A stretch of DNA of 14,139 nucleotides from the NCBI GenBank assembly GCA_017996845.1, contig JAGOGF010000060.1, positions 1 through 14,139 of the forward strand. Reading direction: 5' to 3'. Source of the DNA: Butyrivibrio sp. Lineage in GTDB: Bacteria; Bacillota_A; Clostridia; Lachnospirales; Lachnospiraceae. Below the pieces are notes generated by a model. The model saw nothing but the letters and a program-made list of their open reading frames with translations. It had not been told where the DNA came from and did no database searches. A program made the position numbers and the translations under genes. Shown here piece after piece: positions 7,051-14,112 of the stretch (position 1 is the first letter of the stretch; each line of letters opens with the position of its first letter).

Positions 7051-8045
7051 TCATTTACATTTGCAGCTGTTACCTTTGCATAAGGCAGCCTGATATATTT
7101 TTTATCTGTGAGCCCGATATTATCCGTGCCGCTCCCGGTAGCAAGTGCATAACATAACCGGAACATTGCTTTTGCCTGGCCTGGTCCATCGTTATATACC
7201 GTCCCGATCATTTCATCCTTTTTCACAGCATCGAGGCCTTCCTTCGTTCCGTCAATTCCAAAAATTGCCGGCCATTTACTGCGCAGTATTCCGGATGCTG
7301 TATAGGCATCAATTGTACCAAGTGCCATATCATCGTTATTTGCAAGAACAAGCTCAATCTTATCTCCGTTTTGCTCGATCATCTGTGCAACCTTTGTCTG
7401 CGCCTGGGTGCGACTCCAATTTGCAATTGCATATCCTATTTTATCCACTTTTACACCTGCTCCGATCAGCGTATTTACAGAATATTCCGTCCGCACAATA
7501 GCATCCTGATGCCCCGCTTCACCTTCCAGAACAATATACTGAATCATTCCATCACCGTTTTTGTCAATCGAGCTGTCCGCATTGCAGGCTACCGCAGCAA
7601 GTTCTCCCTGCAGGATTCCCGATTGAAAAGCATCCGCACCAACATAATATAAGCCGCTCCACCTCTGCAGATCTTCTTCGACCAGTTCCCTGTTAAAGAA
7701 AACAATCGGAACATTATTTTTGCGCGCCAGGTCAATTATCGTTGTCGGATCTGTTCTGTCCACCAGATTTACACAGATCACACTGCAGCCATCTTCTATC
7801 ATTTTTCGAACCTGATCATTCTGTGTCTGCTGGCTCTGTGCTGCATTATACACCTCTGTCGTAACATCCTTTGTAATATCCTGATTAAAATTCTCCATCA
7901 GTTCGGACAGGAAGGTATCATACTGATCATATAACGTTACTCCAATCTTTATTTTCTTCGCCATTTCCATACCCTTGCCGCATCCTGCCAGCATCAGAAT
8001 TACCACCACAGCTGTCAGCACAACTGCACAAATTTTTTTGATCAT
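7038..8045 (-). CDS. mglB: Galactose/glucose-binding lipoprotein, MglB type
   Basis: This is an extracytoplasmic sugar-binding protein of the MglB family, tethered to the membrane. Residues 1-22 are a lipoprotein signal with lipobox LAGC (Cys22). All key residues known from E. coli MglB can be matched: D43 and F45 (YDQYDTF), N118 (VFFNRE), H179, D181 and R185 (GHQDAIVR), W210, N237 (ANNDD), D265 (GIDG) and N285 (YNDG). The calcium loop DKNGDGMIQ (161-169) and its partner E231 are also present. D-galactose or D-glucose is therefore a well-founded ligand. The length of 335 fits the family. The ATG at 8045 has GTGAGG seven nt upstream, 19 nt after the anchored binding protein. It ends the kinase/regulator operon rather than sitting next to mglA and mglC, so it may serve sensing, transport or both. 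Confidence 0.92.
   Translation of the reverse strand: MIKKICAVVLTAVVVILMLAGCGKGMEMAKKIKIGVTLYDQYDTFLSELMENFNQDITKDVTTEVYNAAQSQQTQNDQVRKMIEDGCSVICVNLVDRTDPTTIIDLARKNNVPIVFFNRELVEEDLQRWSGLYYVGADAFQSGILQGELAAVACNADSSIDKNGDGMIQYIVLEGEAGHQDAIVRTEYSVNTLIGAGVKVDKIGYAIANWSRTQAQTKVAQMIEQNGDKIELVLANNDDMALGTIDAYTASGILRSKWPAIFGIDGTKEGLDAVKKDEMIGTVYNDGPGQAKAMFRLCYALATGSGTDNIGLTDKKYIRLPYAKVTAANVNDYTD
7066..7103 (+). terminator. Possible rho-independent terminator of the 6442-7050 gene, inside the mglB-like gene
   Basis: On the plus strand GCTG (7066-7069) and CCTT (7073-7076) pair with AAGG (7082-7085) and CAGC (7086-7089), giving an 8-bp stem with a 3-nt bulge and a 5-nt loop (7077-7081). Six T residues follow at 7098-7103. 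The T-run is eight nt from the stem and the bulge weakens it, so this is a moderate candidate. It would lie antisense within the end of the facing gene. Confidence 0.35.
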
Positions 8046-8064
8046 TTCGATGCCTCACCCCATG

Positions 8065-9039
8065 TCATTGAATAATTGGAAAAAGTAGTTTCTGGTTATC
8101 CGGATCATACATATTATCCTTATGAACAATCCGATAACCAATCGTTATATTTTTCATTGGAACAAGTTTGTTTTTCAAACGATCCGCCACTGCTGTAACA
8201 CTTTGATAACCCATATTATACTCATCCGGAACAATCATGCTCTTAATCGTTCCTTTGTTCAGATAATAAACATTCTTATCCGAACAGCCTTCTCCATATA
8301 GGACTGCCTTGTCTTTACTGTCAGTAATATAATCCACTGCCTGTTCCAACCCATCGTTATCCAGTGCTACGATGATATCAGCATGTACTCCTGCCTGGCG
8401 GTAGCTCAGTCTTCTCTGCACTGCTCCGGATCCATCCTCAACCCAGACCGTTTTTCCCCCCACACTCTGGATACTTTGTGTAAATCCCTGCATTCTTTTC
8501 TGCATGGAATATTGTTTCTGATTTCCACACAATATTCCTATTTTTTTATCTTTCAGATTTTCATTGTAATCAATCAGCAGTTCATTCCCAATTGCACGTC
8601 CGATCGAAATATCATCCGGCATGACACTTGCGTATTTACCTTCTACATCAACATCGGCATCGGCATCCGTATCGATCAGTTCCAAAGCAACCTGTCTGCT
8701 GAATTCTGATATCATCTCTGCAGTATCACTGCTGGAATATAACTGTGTTACAATTCCATCTGCTCCGCCCTGTATTTCTTTCTCAATTAATTCTCTTTCT
8801 TCGGCAAGGCTATGAAACTCATTCGTTGAAACAATATTCAGACGAACATTATTATCATCAGCAGCCTGACTCAGTCCTGCCTGCAGCGGAACCCATCTCC
8901 CCTCCGCACTGTTTTCTACAATTACTGATATCTGAATTTTCTCTTCATTATTTCCCGTACTGACCATTGCCGCGGCAGACAGTACAATCACCAGTATAAG
9001 TGCAGAAATGACCAGAATATATCTCCATTTAGATTTCAT
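8065..9039 (-). CDS. Membrane-anchored periplasmic-binding protein, probable sensory partner of the kinase
   Basis: This 324-residue protein has an N-terminal membrane segment (about 7-27, after MKSKWR) with no lipobox cysteine, so it is probably held by an uncleaved anchor. The rest has the two-lobe periplasmic-binding fold of the sugar-binding Peripla_BP_4 class: ISVIVENSAEGRWVPLQAGL (37-56), GADGIVTQL (92-100), IGILCGN (167-173) and PDEYNMGYQSVTAVADRL (271-288). An unusual acidic run DTDADADVDVE (123-133) sits where the family has its ligand-contacting D-x-D. The start is ATG 9039, with GGGAGG six nt upstream; upstream in-frame starts would run deep into the kinase gene. It overlaps the kinase by 11 bp, implying translational coupling. 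Clostridial XylFII-LytS systems use a similar binding protein as a sensor with a kinase of this type, so sensing rather than transport is inferred. The ligand is unknown. Confidence 0.82.
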   Translation of the reverse strand: MKSKWRYILVISALILVIVLSAAAMVSTGNNEEKIQISVIVENSAEGRWVPLQAGLSQAADDNNVRLNIVSTNEFHSLAEERELIEKEIQGGADGIVTQLYSSSDTAEMISEFSRQVALELIDTDADADVDVEGKYASVMPDDISIGRAIGNELLIDYNENLKDKKIGILCGNQKQYSMQKRMQGFTQSIQSVGGKTVWVEDGSGAVQRRLSYRQAGVHADIIVALDNDGLEQAVDYITDSKDKAVLYGEGCSDKNVYYLNKGTIKSMIVPDEYNMGYQSVTAVADRLKNKLVPMKNITIGYRIVHKDNMYDPDNQKLLFPIIQ

Positions 9040-10933
9040 TCTGTACCTCCCGTACTGCTGTTGTACTGATTGATTCGTAATACTTGCCTTCCTCCAGAAG
9101 TTTCTGATTCTCCAGCGTATACGGAATTGCCGGAAGATGTACCCGAATCGTCGTACCTTCATCCGGCTCACTCTCTATTTCCAGTCCATACTGCATACCG
9201 AAACGAAGTTGAATACGATTATGCACATTAATAAGGCCTACCCCCGACCCATGTTTATGTGCCCTCTGGTTGTCGGTAAGAAGCAGTTCAACCTCTTCCT
9301 GCGGCATTCCAAAGCCATTATCCATGACAGAAATATAGATATCTCCATTCTGCAGATATCCATGAACAGTTATTTCGCCATCTTCATCCATATCCTTTAC
9401 GCCATAATAAATCGCATTTTCCAGAATAGGCTGCACGATCAGTTTGACCGTACAGAAATTTTTTATTTCCGGGTCAATTGCAAAGCTTACGGAAAATGCA
9501 TTTTTATATCGTATTTTCTGGATGTTCATATAATTCTCGGCATGCCTTAGCTCATCCTCCAACGGGATAATGGTTTTTCCCTTACTGAGACTCACCCGAA
9601 AAAGACTTGCAAGCTGTGTAATCATAAAGACTGCATCGTCATACCGCTCTCCCTCAATCATCCATACAATCGAATCGAGCGTATTATAAAGGAAATGTGG
9701 GTTGATCTGGGACTGCAGTGCATCCATTTCACTTTTCCGTTTTTCTTCCTGTTCCACAACAATATCCTGCATCAATTGTGTGATCTGATCCAGACTTGTC
9801 TGCAATGTACTCCCGAGATGCCGTACCTCAGTAGAGCCTCCTATATAAATCCGCGGATGCAAATTACCTGCTTCCATATCTTTTATGGAATCATTCAGTT
9901 TGCGAAGAGGTCTGGAAACACGCATGGAAATCAGCTGATTCATGATCATCATGACCAGCAGGGTAAGTGTCACGAGCATAATCACAAAATACCGCATGCC
10001 GGATAATCCCATGTGAAAACTGTGCATCGGTATCACACTGATCAGTTTCCATCCGGTATAACTGACGGTATCCACAACAACAACCCGCGTTTCCCCATTA
10101 TAATATTCCTCATGGCTTCCGTCCTCATACCCCGCAGCCTGTTTGTTGTCCTCCTGATAGAGCCCGGTTCCGATCTGCATCTGCTTGGGGTGATAAATGA
10201 TTTCACCGCTGCTGTCACAAAGATAAACATATTGCTGTGAATTGGATGCATTCACTTCACTGAGCATTTGTTCAATTGTACTGTAATTCATGTCCACAAG
10301 AAGAACGCCAAGTGTCGGCGTGCCATTCTCGGTCAGTTCCACCGCTCTGCTCAGAGAGATAACCCAATAATATCTGTAATTCGGATCGTCAAAAAGATTT
10401 TGTACATGCGGTGTTGAAAAATGCAGATTTTCCATCTGCGCCAATGCATCAGAAAACCATTCCTGTGAAATTACACCGGGAGCATCTTTTTCAACTCCGA
10501 CCGGCGCTGCAGAAATCAGTTTACCGCGATTGGTATATAATGCAAAACTAATCAGATTATCTTTATTTGCTTCATACAGTAAGTTCATCTCACTGTCTAC
10601 CGTATCACGGCTGAGATCCTTATCCTTAATGACATCATAATACATGGCATCCGATATTCGTCGCATATTGCGAAGATAATCTTCCAGGTTTACCACCGTC
10701 TGTCCAAGCAGTTGTTCGGTACTTTCTGTGAGCATCTGCTGTGACCTTGCGGCAAACTGCTGATAGAGCGTTACCCCCAGGAAAAGCATACAGACCAGAG
10801 ATACTACCGTAAATGGAACCAGAATCGTCATCTGAATATTTCTTGGCAAAACGTGAAAAAGCATACGCTTCATAAATGTTTTATCACAAAGCCTCTGTAT
10901 TCTTTTCTTTATTCCATTACAGATTTTTCTCAT
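9029..10933 (-). CDS. Sensor histidine kinase, YesM/LytS type
   Basis: This 634-residue kinase has a membrane segment at about 34-57, an extracytoplasmic dCACHE-like sensor (about 58-312), a second membrane segment (about 313-335), a HAMP linker (about 335-390), the His_kinase domain with QINPHFLYNTLD (phospho-acceptor His413), and a GHKL ATPase domain. That domain shows the N-box QPILENAIYYGV (501-512), the G1 box DNGFGM (538-543) and the G2 box GSGVGL (562-567). All catalytic motifs are intact. The start at 10933 lies 3 nt after the regulator's stop, with only a distant GGGAAAAA upstream, so translation probably depends on coupling. The C-terminal tail after about 603 extends past the usual domain end. 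It should phosphorylate the YesN-type regulator encoded upstream; the co-encoded anchored binding protein is a likely input. Such kinases commonly respond to carbohydrates. Confidence 0.92.
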   Translation of the reverse strand: MRKICNGIKKRIQRLCDKTFMKRMLFHVLPRNIQMTILVPFTVVSLVCMLFLGVTLYQQFAARSQQMLTESTEQLLGQTVVNLEDYLRNMRRISDAMYYDVIKDKDLSRDTVDSEMNLLYEANKDNLISFALYTNRGKLISAAPVGVEKDAPGVISQEWFSDALAQMENLHFSTPHVQNLFDDPNYRYYWVISLSRAVELTENGTPTLGVLLVDMNYSTIEQMLSEVNASNSQQYVYLCDSSGEIIYHPKQMQIGTGLYQEDNKQAAGYEDGSHEEYYNGETRVVVVDTVSYTGWKLISVIPMHSFHMGLSGMRYFVIMLVTLTLLVMMIMNQLISMRVSRPLRKLNDSIKDMEAGNLHPRIYIGGSTEVRHLGSTLQTSLDQITQLMQDIVVEQEEKRKSEMDALQSQINPHFLYNTLDSIVWMIEGERYDDAVFMITQLASLFRVSLSKGKTIIPLEDELRHAENYMNIQKIRYKNAFSVSFAIDPEIKNFCTVKLIVQPILENAIYYGVKDMDEDGEITVHGYLQNGDIYISVMDNGFGMPQEEVELLLTDNQRAHKHGSGVGLINVHNRIQLRFGMQYGLEIESEPDEGTTIRVHLPAIPYTLENQKLLEEGKYYESISTTAVREVQNEI

Positions 10934-10936
10934 GAA

Positions 10937-12541
10937 TTATGTTTTTCCCGCCTTATATTTGGATGGTGACATTCCAAACTGTTTTTTGAATACATAGCTG
11001 AAGTAATTTGGATCTTCATATCCAACCTGCTGAGCGATCACATATGTTTTCTCATCTTTTTCAATCAGCAGCCCGAGTGCTTTTTCCATTCTGTAATCAG
11101 TCAGAAAATTCACAAAGGTCTTACCTGTTTCTTTTTTAAATACCGTTGAAAAGTATGCCGCACTTACACCAAGGCTGCTGCATACCACATCAATTGAAAG
11201 ATTTTTATCTGCATACCTTTCATGAACCAGATCAATTGCTCTGCCAACAAAAGATTTTGAATTATCCTGTCTCTTACTGCGAATCATCTCCTGCATTTTG
11301 AGACATACTGTCGTCAGCCATGCCGTCAGTTCAGCAGGTTCCATTTGCTGTGTCACATGATAAATGTCTTCATTTTTGTCAAAAAGTTCCTCTGAATCCA
11401 GATGGTTATTTCTGGCAAAGCGGTACAGCTCACTTACCATTTCCATGATAAACAGGCGATGTCCCTGAATACTGCTGCGCATCCCCGTTCTATCTCCTAC
11501 ATATCCGGCAATTGATTCCTGCAGTATTTCTTTCTCATCTATTTTAATATTTTTAAATACCTCATATAGTCCGTCATCCGGATAATCGTTGGAGTTGTCA
11601 CTTTCCTGCGGTGCAATTTCTGCAATATTAATCGCCTTAGTCGTACCATACAATGCTCTGTACGATACAGCATCCTTTGCACCCTCATAAGACATCTGCA
11701 GATCTCCGATCTGACTGCATATTTGTCCTATTCCGACCGTAACGTTTGCCTTACATACACTTCTGGCAAGACGGCAAAACTTATCACAATCATCTGTAAA
11801 TCTGGTCATATCTTCAGATGGCATCTGCGCAATCACAACAGTACCTCCCTGATAAGAAAAAAATCTCCCGTCCCAGTTCTGTGACAGTCTCTCCTCCGCA
11901 AGCTTTCTGACCGAAACTGTCATCAAAAGAGGACTTATTCCCTCTGGTGCATCACTGGTACTCGTATGAAGAATCGCAATACAAAAAAAAGGTCCATGCA
12001 GGTGAATCTGATAATCATGCATTTCCTTTTGAATTCTCTGTCCTGAAATTCTGCCTTCAATTAATGAAGCATAGAAGTCTTCCTGTAAATAAGGCAGACT
12101 TTCCATATAATATGTTTCCAGTTTTTTTACATTCTGTTTTTCATCCAATTCTTTGTCAAGCGCAGCATGAATTCGTCCAAAAACTTCTCTGAGTTCTCCG
12201 GCATCAATCGGTTTCAGAATATATTCTTCTGCTTCAGGGCGAATTGCTTCTTTTGCATATTCAAATTCATCAAACCCTGAAAAAATAATAATCCTGATAT
12301 TCGGATATTGTTCTTTCAGCTTTCTGCTGAGTTCGAGTCCATCCATATAAGGCATCTTAATATCTGTCATGACTACATCAGGTGTGTGACTTTCTGCAAG
12401 ATCAAGTGCTTCCAGGCCATTATGGGCATATTCCGGTTTCATATACCCCATCGCTTCCCAATCCATTTTATGCAGAATTGCCTGTATTACATCTTCTTCA
12501 TCATCAACCAGCATTACCGAATATTTATTCATATCTGTCAT
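10937..12541 (-). CDS. Response regulator with AraC-type DNA-binding domain, YesN type
   Basis: The receiver domain (about 6-125) shows the acidic pair D13/D14, phospho-acceptor D60 in MTDIKMPYMDG, S88 and K110 in ILKP. A long central region (about 140-425) has no motif I recognise, as is usual in YesN-like regulators. The C-terminal AraC/HTH_18 domain (about 430-531) has two helix-turn-helix units: LSIDVVCSSLGVSAAYFSTVFKK, then YVIAQQVGYEDPNYFSYVFKK with the terminal GMSPSKYK. The total of 534 residues is normal for the family. The ATG at 12541 is preferred because GGAAGAG lies just upstream; it overlaps the preceding membrane-protein gene by 17 bp. It is paired with the kinase that follows after 3 nt. 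Likely targets are the neighbouring mgl transport genes and its own operon; this is inferred from position. Confidence 0.93.
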   Translation of the reverse strand: MTDMNKYSVMLVDDEEDVIQAILHKMDWEAMGYMKPEYAHNGLEALDLAESHTPDVVMTDIKMPYMDGLELSRKLKEQYPNIRIIIFSGFDEFEYAKEAIRPEAEEYILKPIDAGELREVFGRIHAALDKELDEKQNVKKLETYYMESLPYLQEDFYASLIEGRISGQRIQKEMHDYQIHLHGPFFCIAILHTSTSDAPEGISPLLMTVSVRKLAEERLSQNWDGRFFSYQGGTVVIAQMPSEDMTRFTDDCDKFCRLARSVCKANVTVGIGQICSQIGDLQMSYEGAKDAVSYRALYGTTKAINIAEIAPQESDNSNDYPDDGLYEVFKNIKIDEKEILQESIAGYVGDRTGMRSSIQGHRLFIMEMVSELYRFARNNHLDSEELFDKNEDIYHVTQQMEPAELTAWLTTVCLKMQEMIRSKRQDNSKSFVGRAIDLVHERYADKNLSIDVVCSSLGVSAAYFSTVFKKETGKTFVNFLTDYRMEKALGLLIEKDEKTYVIAQQVGYEDPNYFSYVFKKQFGMSPSKYKAGKT

Positions 12542-12833
12542 TCATTCTCTTCCAAAGTACACCCATAATGAGTGTGCAGATTACGATCTGTGCAAATGCG
12601 ATCTGTACATTAAAAAGAACAAGAACCGCCATAACCAGCGTTGAAAGTCCGAAAAAAATAATCAGTTTTCCGGCTCCCTTTGCATAATTTTCAGGATCTT
12701 TTACGGGAGGTTTGCTTTTTCCCCTGATTGATTCCACATCTTTCAATGCCAGAAGCCTCCATGCATAATACATACATATGACAAATAACAGCAGCGGTAT
12801 TCCCGATTGTTCAAAAATAGCATTGGTATCCAT
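12525..12833 (-). CDS. Small membrane protein leading the two-component operon (102 aa)
   Basis: I do not recognise this protein. Three hydrophobic segments are visible (about 11-29, 56-75 and 78-95), with a charged, Pro/Lys-rich loop between the first two (KDVESIRGKSKPPVKDPENY) and a charged end (WKRMNDRYE). The start is ATG 12833, which has AAAGGAG five nt upstream; the reading frame extends further upstream but without a ribosome binding site. Its stop overlaps the response-regulator start by 17 bp, so the two are translationally coupled and the protein probably belongs to the same regulatory unit. It could be an accessory membrane component of the sensor, but nothing in the sequence proves this. 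Confidence 0.78.
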   Translation of the reverse strand: MDTNAIFEQSGIPLLLFVICMYYAWRLLALKDVESIRGKSKPPVKDPENYAKGAGKLIIFFGLSTLVMAVLVLFNVQIAFAQIVICTLIMGVLWKRMNDRYE

Positions 12834-12871
12834 ATTTTCTCCTTTATCATGTGCTACCACACATCTGTATT

Positions 12872-12880
12872 ATTATAACA
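12872..12880 (-). promoter_or_regulatory. Extended -10 promoter of the two-component operon
   Basis: On the minus strand TGT followed by TATAAT forms a perfect extended -10 element (TGnTATAAT). The -35 region is poor (TAGCAT at 17-nt spacing), as extended -10 promoters allow. The predicted transcript start is near 12865, about 30 nt before the start codon at 12833. It lies just after the terminator at 12902-12933, so the operon appears to be transcribed independently of mglC. Confidence 0.65.
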
Positions 12881-12901
12881 AATCTTACCGGTACATGCTA
12901 C

Positions 12902-12933
12902 AAAAAGGCACCTGCATTACCGCCAGGCCCCTT
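12902..12933 (-). terminator. Rho-independent terminator after mglC
   Basis: On the minus strand AAGGGGCCTG (12924-12933) pairs with CAGGTGCCTT (12905-12914), with one G/G mismatch and one G/U pair. The loop is 9 nt and a run of five T residues follows at once (12902-12906). It lies between mglC and the promoter of the next operon, where a terminator is expected. Confidence 0.7.
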
Positions 12934-12969
12934 GTATTCATTTTTCCATTCTGATACCTATCTGAAATA

Positions 12970-13044
12970 GAAAACCGGTTCCGGAAATATCTTACACAAA
13001 TGGCAAACGCTGCCATTGTGTACTATTTTCCGAAACCGGTCTTT
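12970..13044. repeat. Large near-palindromic hairpin downstream of mglC
   Basis: The outer arms are ACCGGTT-C-CGGAAATA (12974-12989) and its near-complement ending AAACCGGT (to 13040), about 15 pairs with one mismatch and one bulge. After a short asymmetric internal loop, the inner arms ACACAA-A-TGGCA (12994-13005) and TGCCATTGTGT (13011-13021) pair over 11 bp with one bulged A and a 5-nt loop. The element begins 39 nt after the mglC stop. On the minus strand it is followed by TTTTCTATTT. It could protect the mgl transcript end, act as a second terminator, or be a dispersed palindromic repeat. Confidence 0.75.
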
Positions 13045-13082
13045 CACACTAACATCCCGCCCGCTTCCTGCAGGTTTATCTA

Positions 13083-14072
13083 TTACTTCTTAGCAACATA
13101 CTTTCTGATATCCAGTGATATTGCAACAAAGATTACAACACCGATTGCGATATACTGTGCATTCGCATCAACACCAAGATACTGCAGAGCTGCCTTCAAA
13201 AGTTCAAATACCGCAACACCGACAATTGCACTTGATACTTTACCACGACCGCCTGTTACAGATACACCACCGATTGTGCAGGCTGCAATTGCTTCCATTT
13301 CGTAGCCATATCCAAGATTGACGGATGCACCGCCTGCCTTTGCTCCCAGCATAAATCCTGCGAGTCCGTACATCATAGCCGCTTTCATGTAGATCAGGAT
13401 CATGGTTCTCTTAACCGGAACACCTGCAACCTCTGCTGCCTGCGGATTTCCTCCGATTGCATACATATATTTGCCATGACGTGTCATATTGAAAATAAAC
13501 CATGTCACAATTGCAACGACTATTGCAATCCATACCAGATAGCTGATTTTAAGGAAATTACCGGTTGCAAAGTCTGTATATCCTGTTATATACCCGCCAA
13601 GTGGTGTTGCGCCAGTGTAAATCAGTGCAAGTCCATATACGATTTCCATCATGGCAAGTGTTGCAATGAACGGCGGAACGCTTAAATATGCGATGAAAAA
13701 TCCGGAAATTGCACCAAATACACCAGTTACGCACATAACAATGATCAATGCAACAAATACATTTAACGGTTTCATATTCGGAAAAAATTTATTGGAATAA
13801 TCCATCTTCTGCAGAAGTGTTCCTGCAATACATGCTGCAAGACCAATCATACGTCCTGCTGAAAGATCACATCCTGCTGTAATTACGCAGCCGGCAATTC
13901 CGAGTGCGATAACCAGTCTGGAACTCATATTCATCAGAATATTCAGCAGGTTATTGGTCGACAGGAAATTATTGGATGTAACACCTGTGTAGATAACCAG
14001 AATAAACATTACAATGATAACACCATTGTTAATAAGGAAGTCTCTTACTTTCTGTTGTCTTGTCTTAACCAT
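13083..14072 (-). CDS. mglC: Galactose/methyl-galactoside ABC transporter permease MglC
   Basis: This is the membrane channel subunit of an ABC importer for galactose-type sugars, of the BPD_transp_2 (ribose/galactose permease) family. From the ATG at 14072 it is 329 residues, close to the 336 of E. coli MglC. That start has GGGAGG nine nt upstream; a longer frame reaching 14129 lacks a ribosome binding site. Many hydrophobic segments are visible. Family motifs are DLSAGRMIGL (69-78), the cytoplasmic AIGGNPQAAEVAG (206-218) that contacts the ATPase, and TIGGVSVTGGRG (267-278). It follows what appears to be the end of mglA by 40 nt and is the last gene of that transport operon, followed by a large hairpin and a terminator. 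The substrate assignment rests on family resemblance and on the MglB-type protein encoded nearby; ribose- or xylose-type permeases share the fold. Confidence 0.88.
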   Translation of the reverse strand: MVKTRQQKVRDFLINNGVIIVMFILVIYTGVTSNNFLSTNNLLNILMNMSSRLVIALGIAGCVITAGCDLSAGRMIGLAACIAGTLLQKMDYSNKFFPNMKPLNVFVALIIVMCVTGVFGAISGFFIAYLSVPPFIATLAMMEIVYGLALIYTGATPLGGYITGYTDFATGNFLKISYLVWIAIVVAIVTWFIFNMTRHGKYMYAIGGNPQAAEVAGVPVKRTMILIYMKAAMMYGLAGFMLGAKAGGASVNLGYGYEMEAIAACTIGGVSVTGGRGKVSSAIVGVAVFELLKAALQYLGVDANAQYIAIGVVIFVAISLDIRKYVAKK

Positions 14073-14112
14073 TTTCTCTTTCCTCCCAAAAGGATGAAGT
14101 CTTATCCGCCGC

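Noticed and set aside
7110..7121. CCCGATAT resembling a sigma-28 -10 box on the plus strand
   Set aside because: It lies inside the mglB-like coding region, has no TAAA 14-16 nt upstream, and leads to no gene on that strand.
9040..9171. 44-codon N-terminal extension of the anchored binding protein
   Set aside because: It overlaps the kinase gene, is basic and signal-less, and would bury the membrane anchor; the ATG at 9039 has GGGAGG six nt upstream.
13001..13017. Catabolite-responsive (cre-like) or LacI-type operator TGGCAAACGCTGCCA
   Set aside because: The spacing between the TG and CA ends is one base too long for a cre site, and the symmetry is explained by the tip of the larger hairpin.
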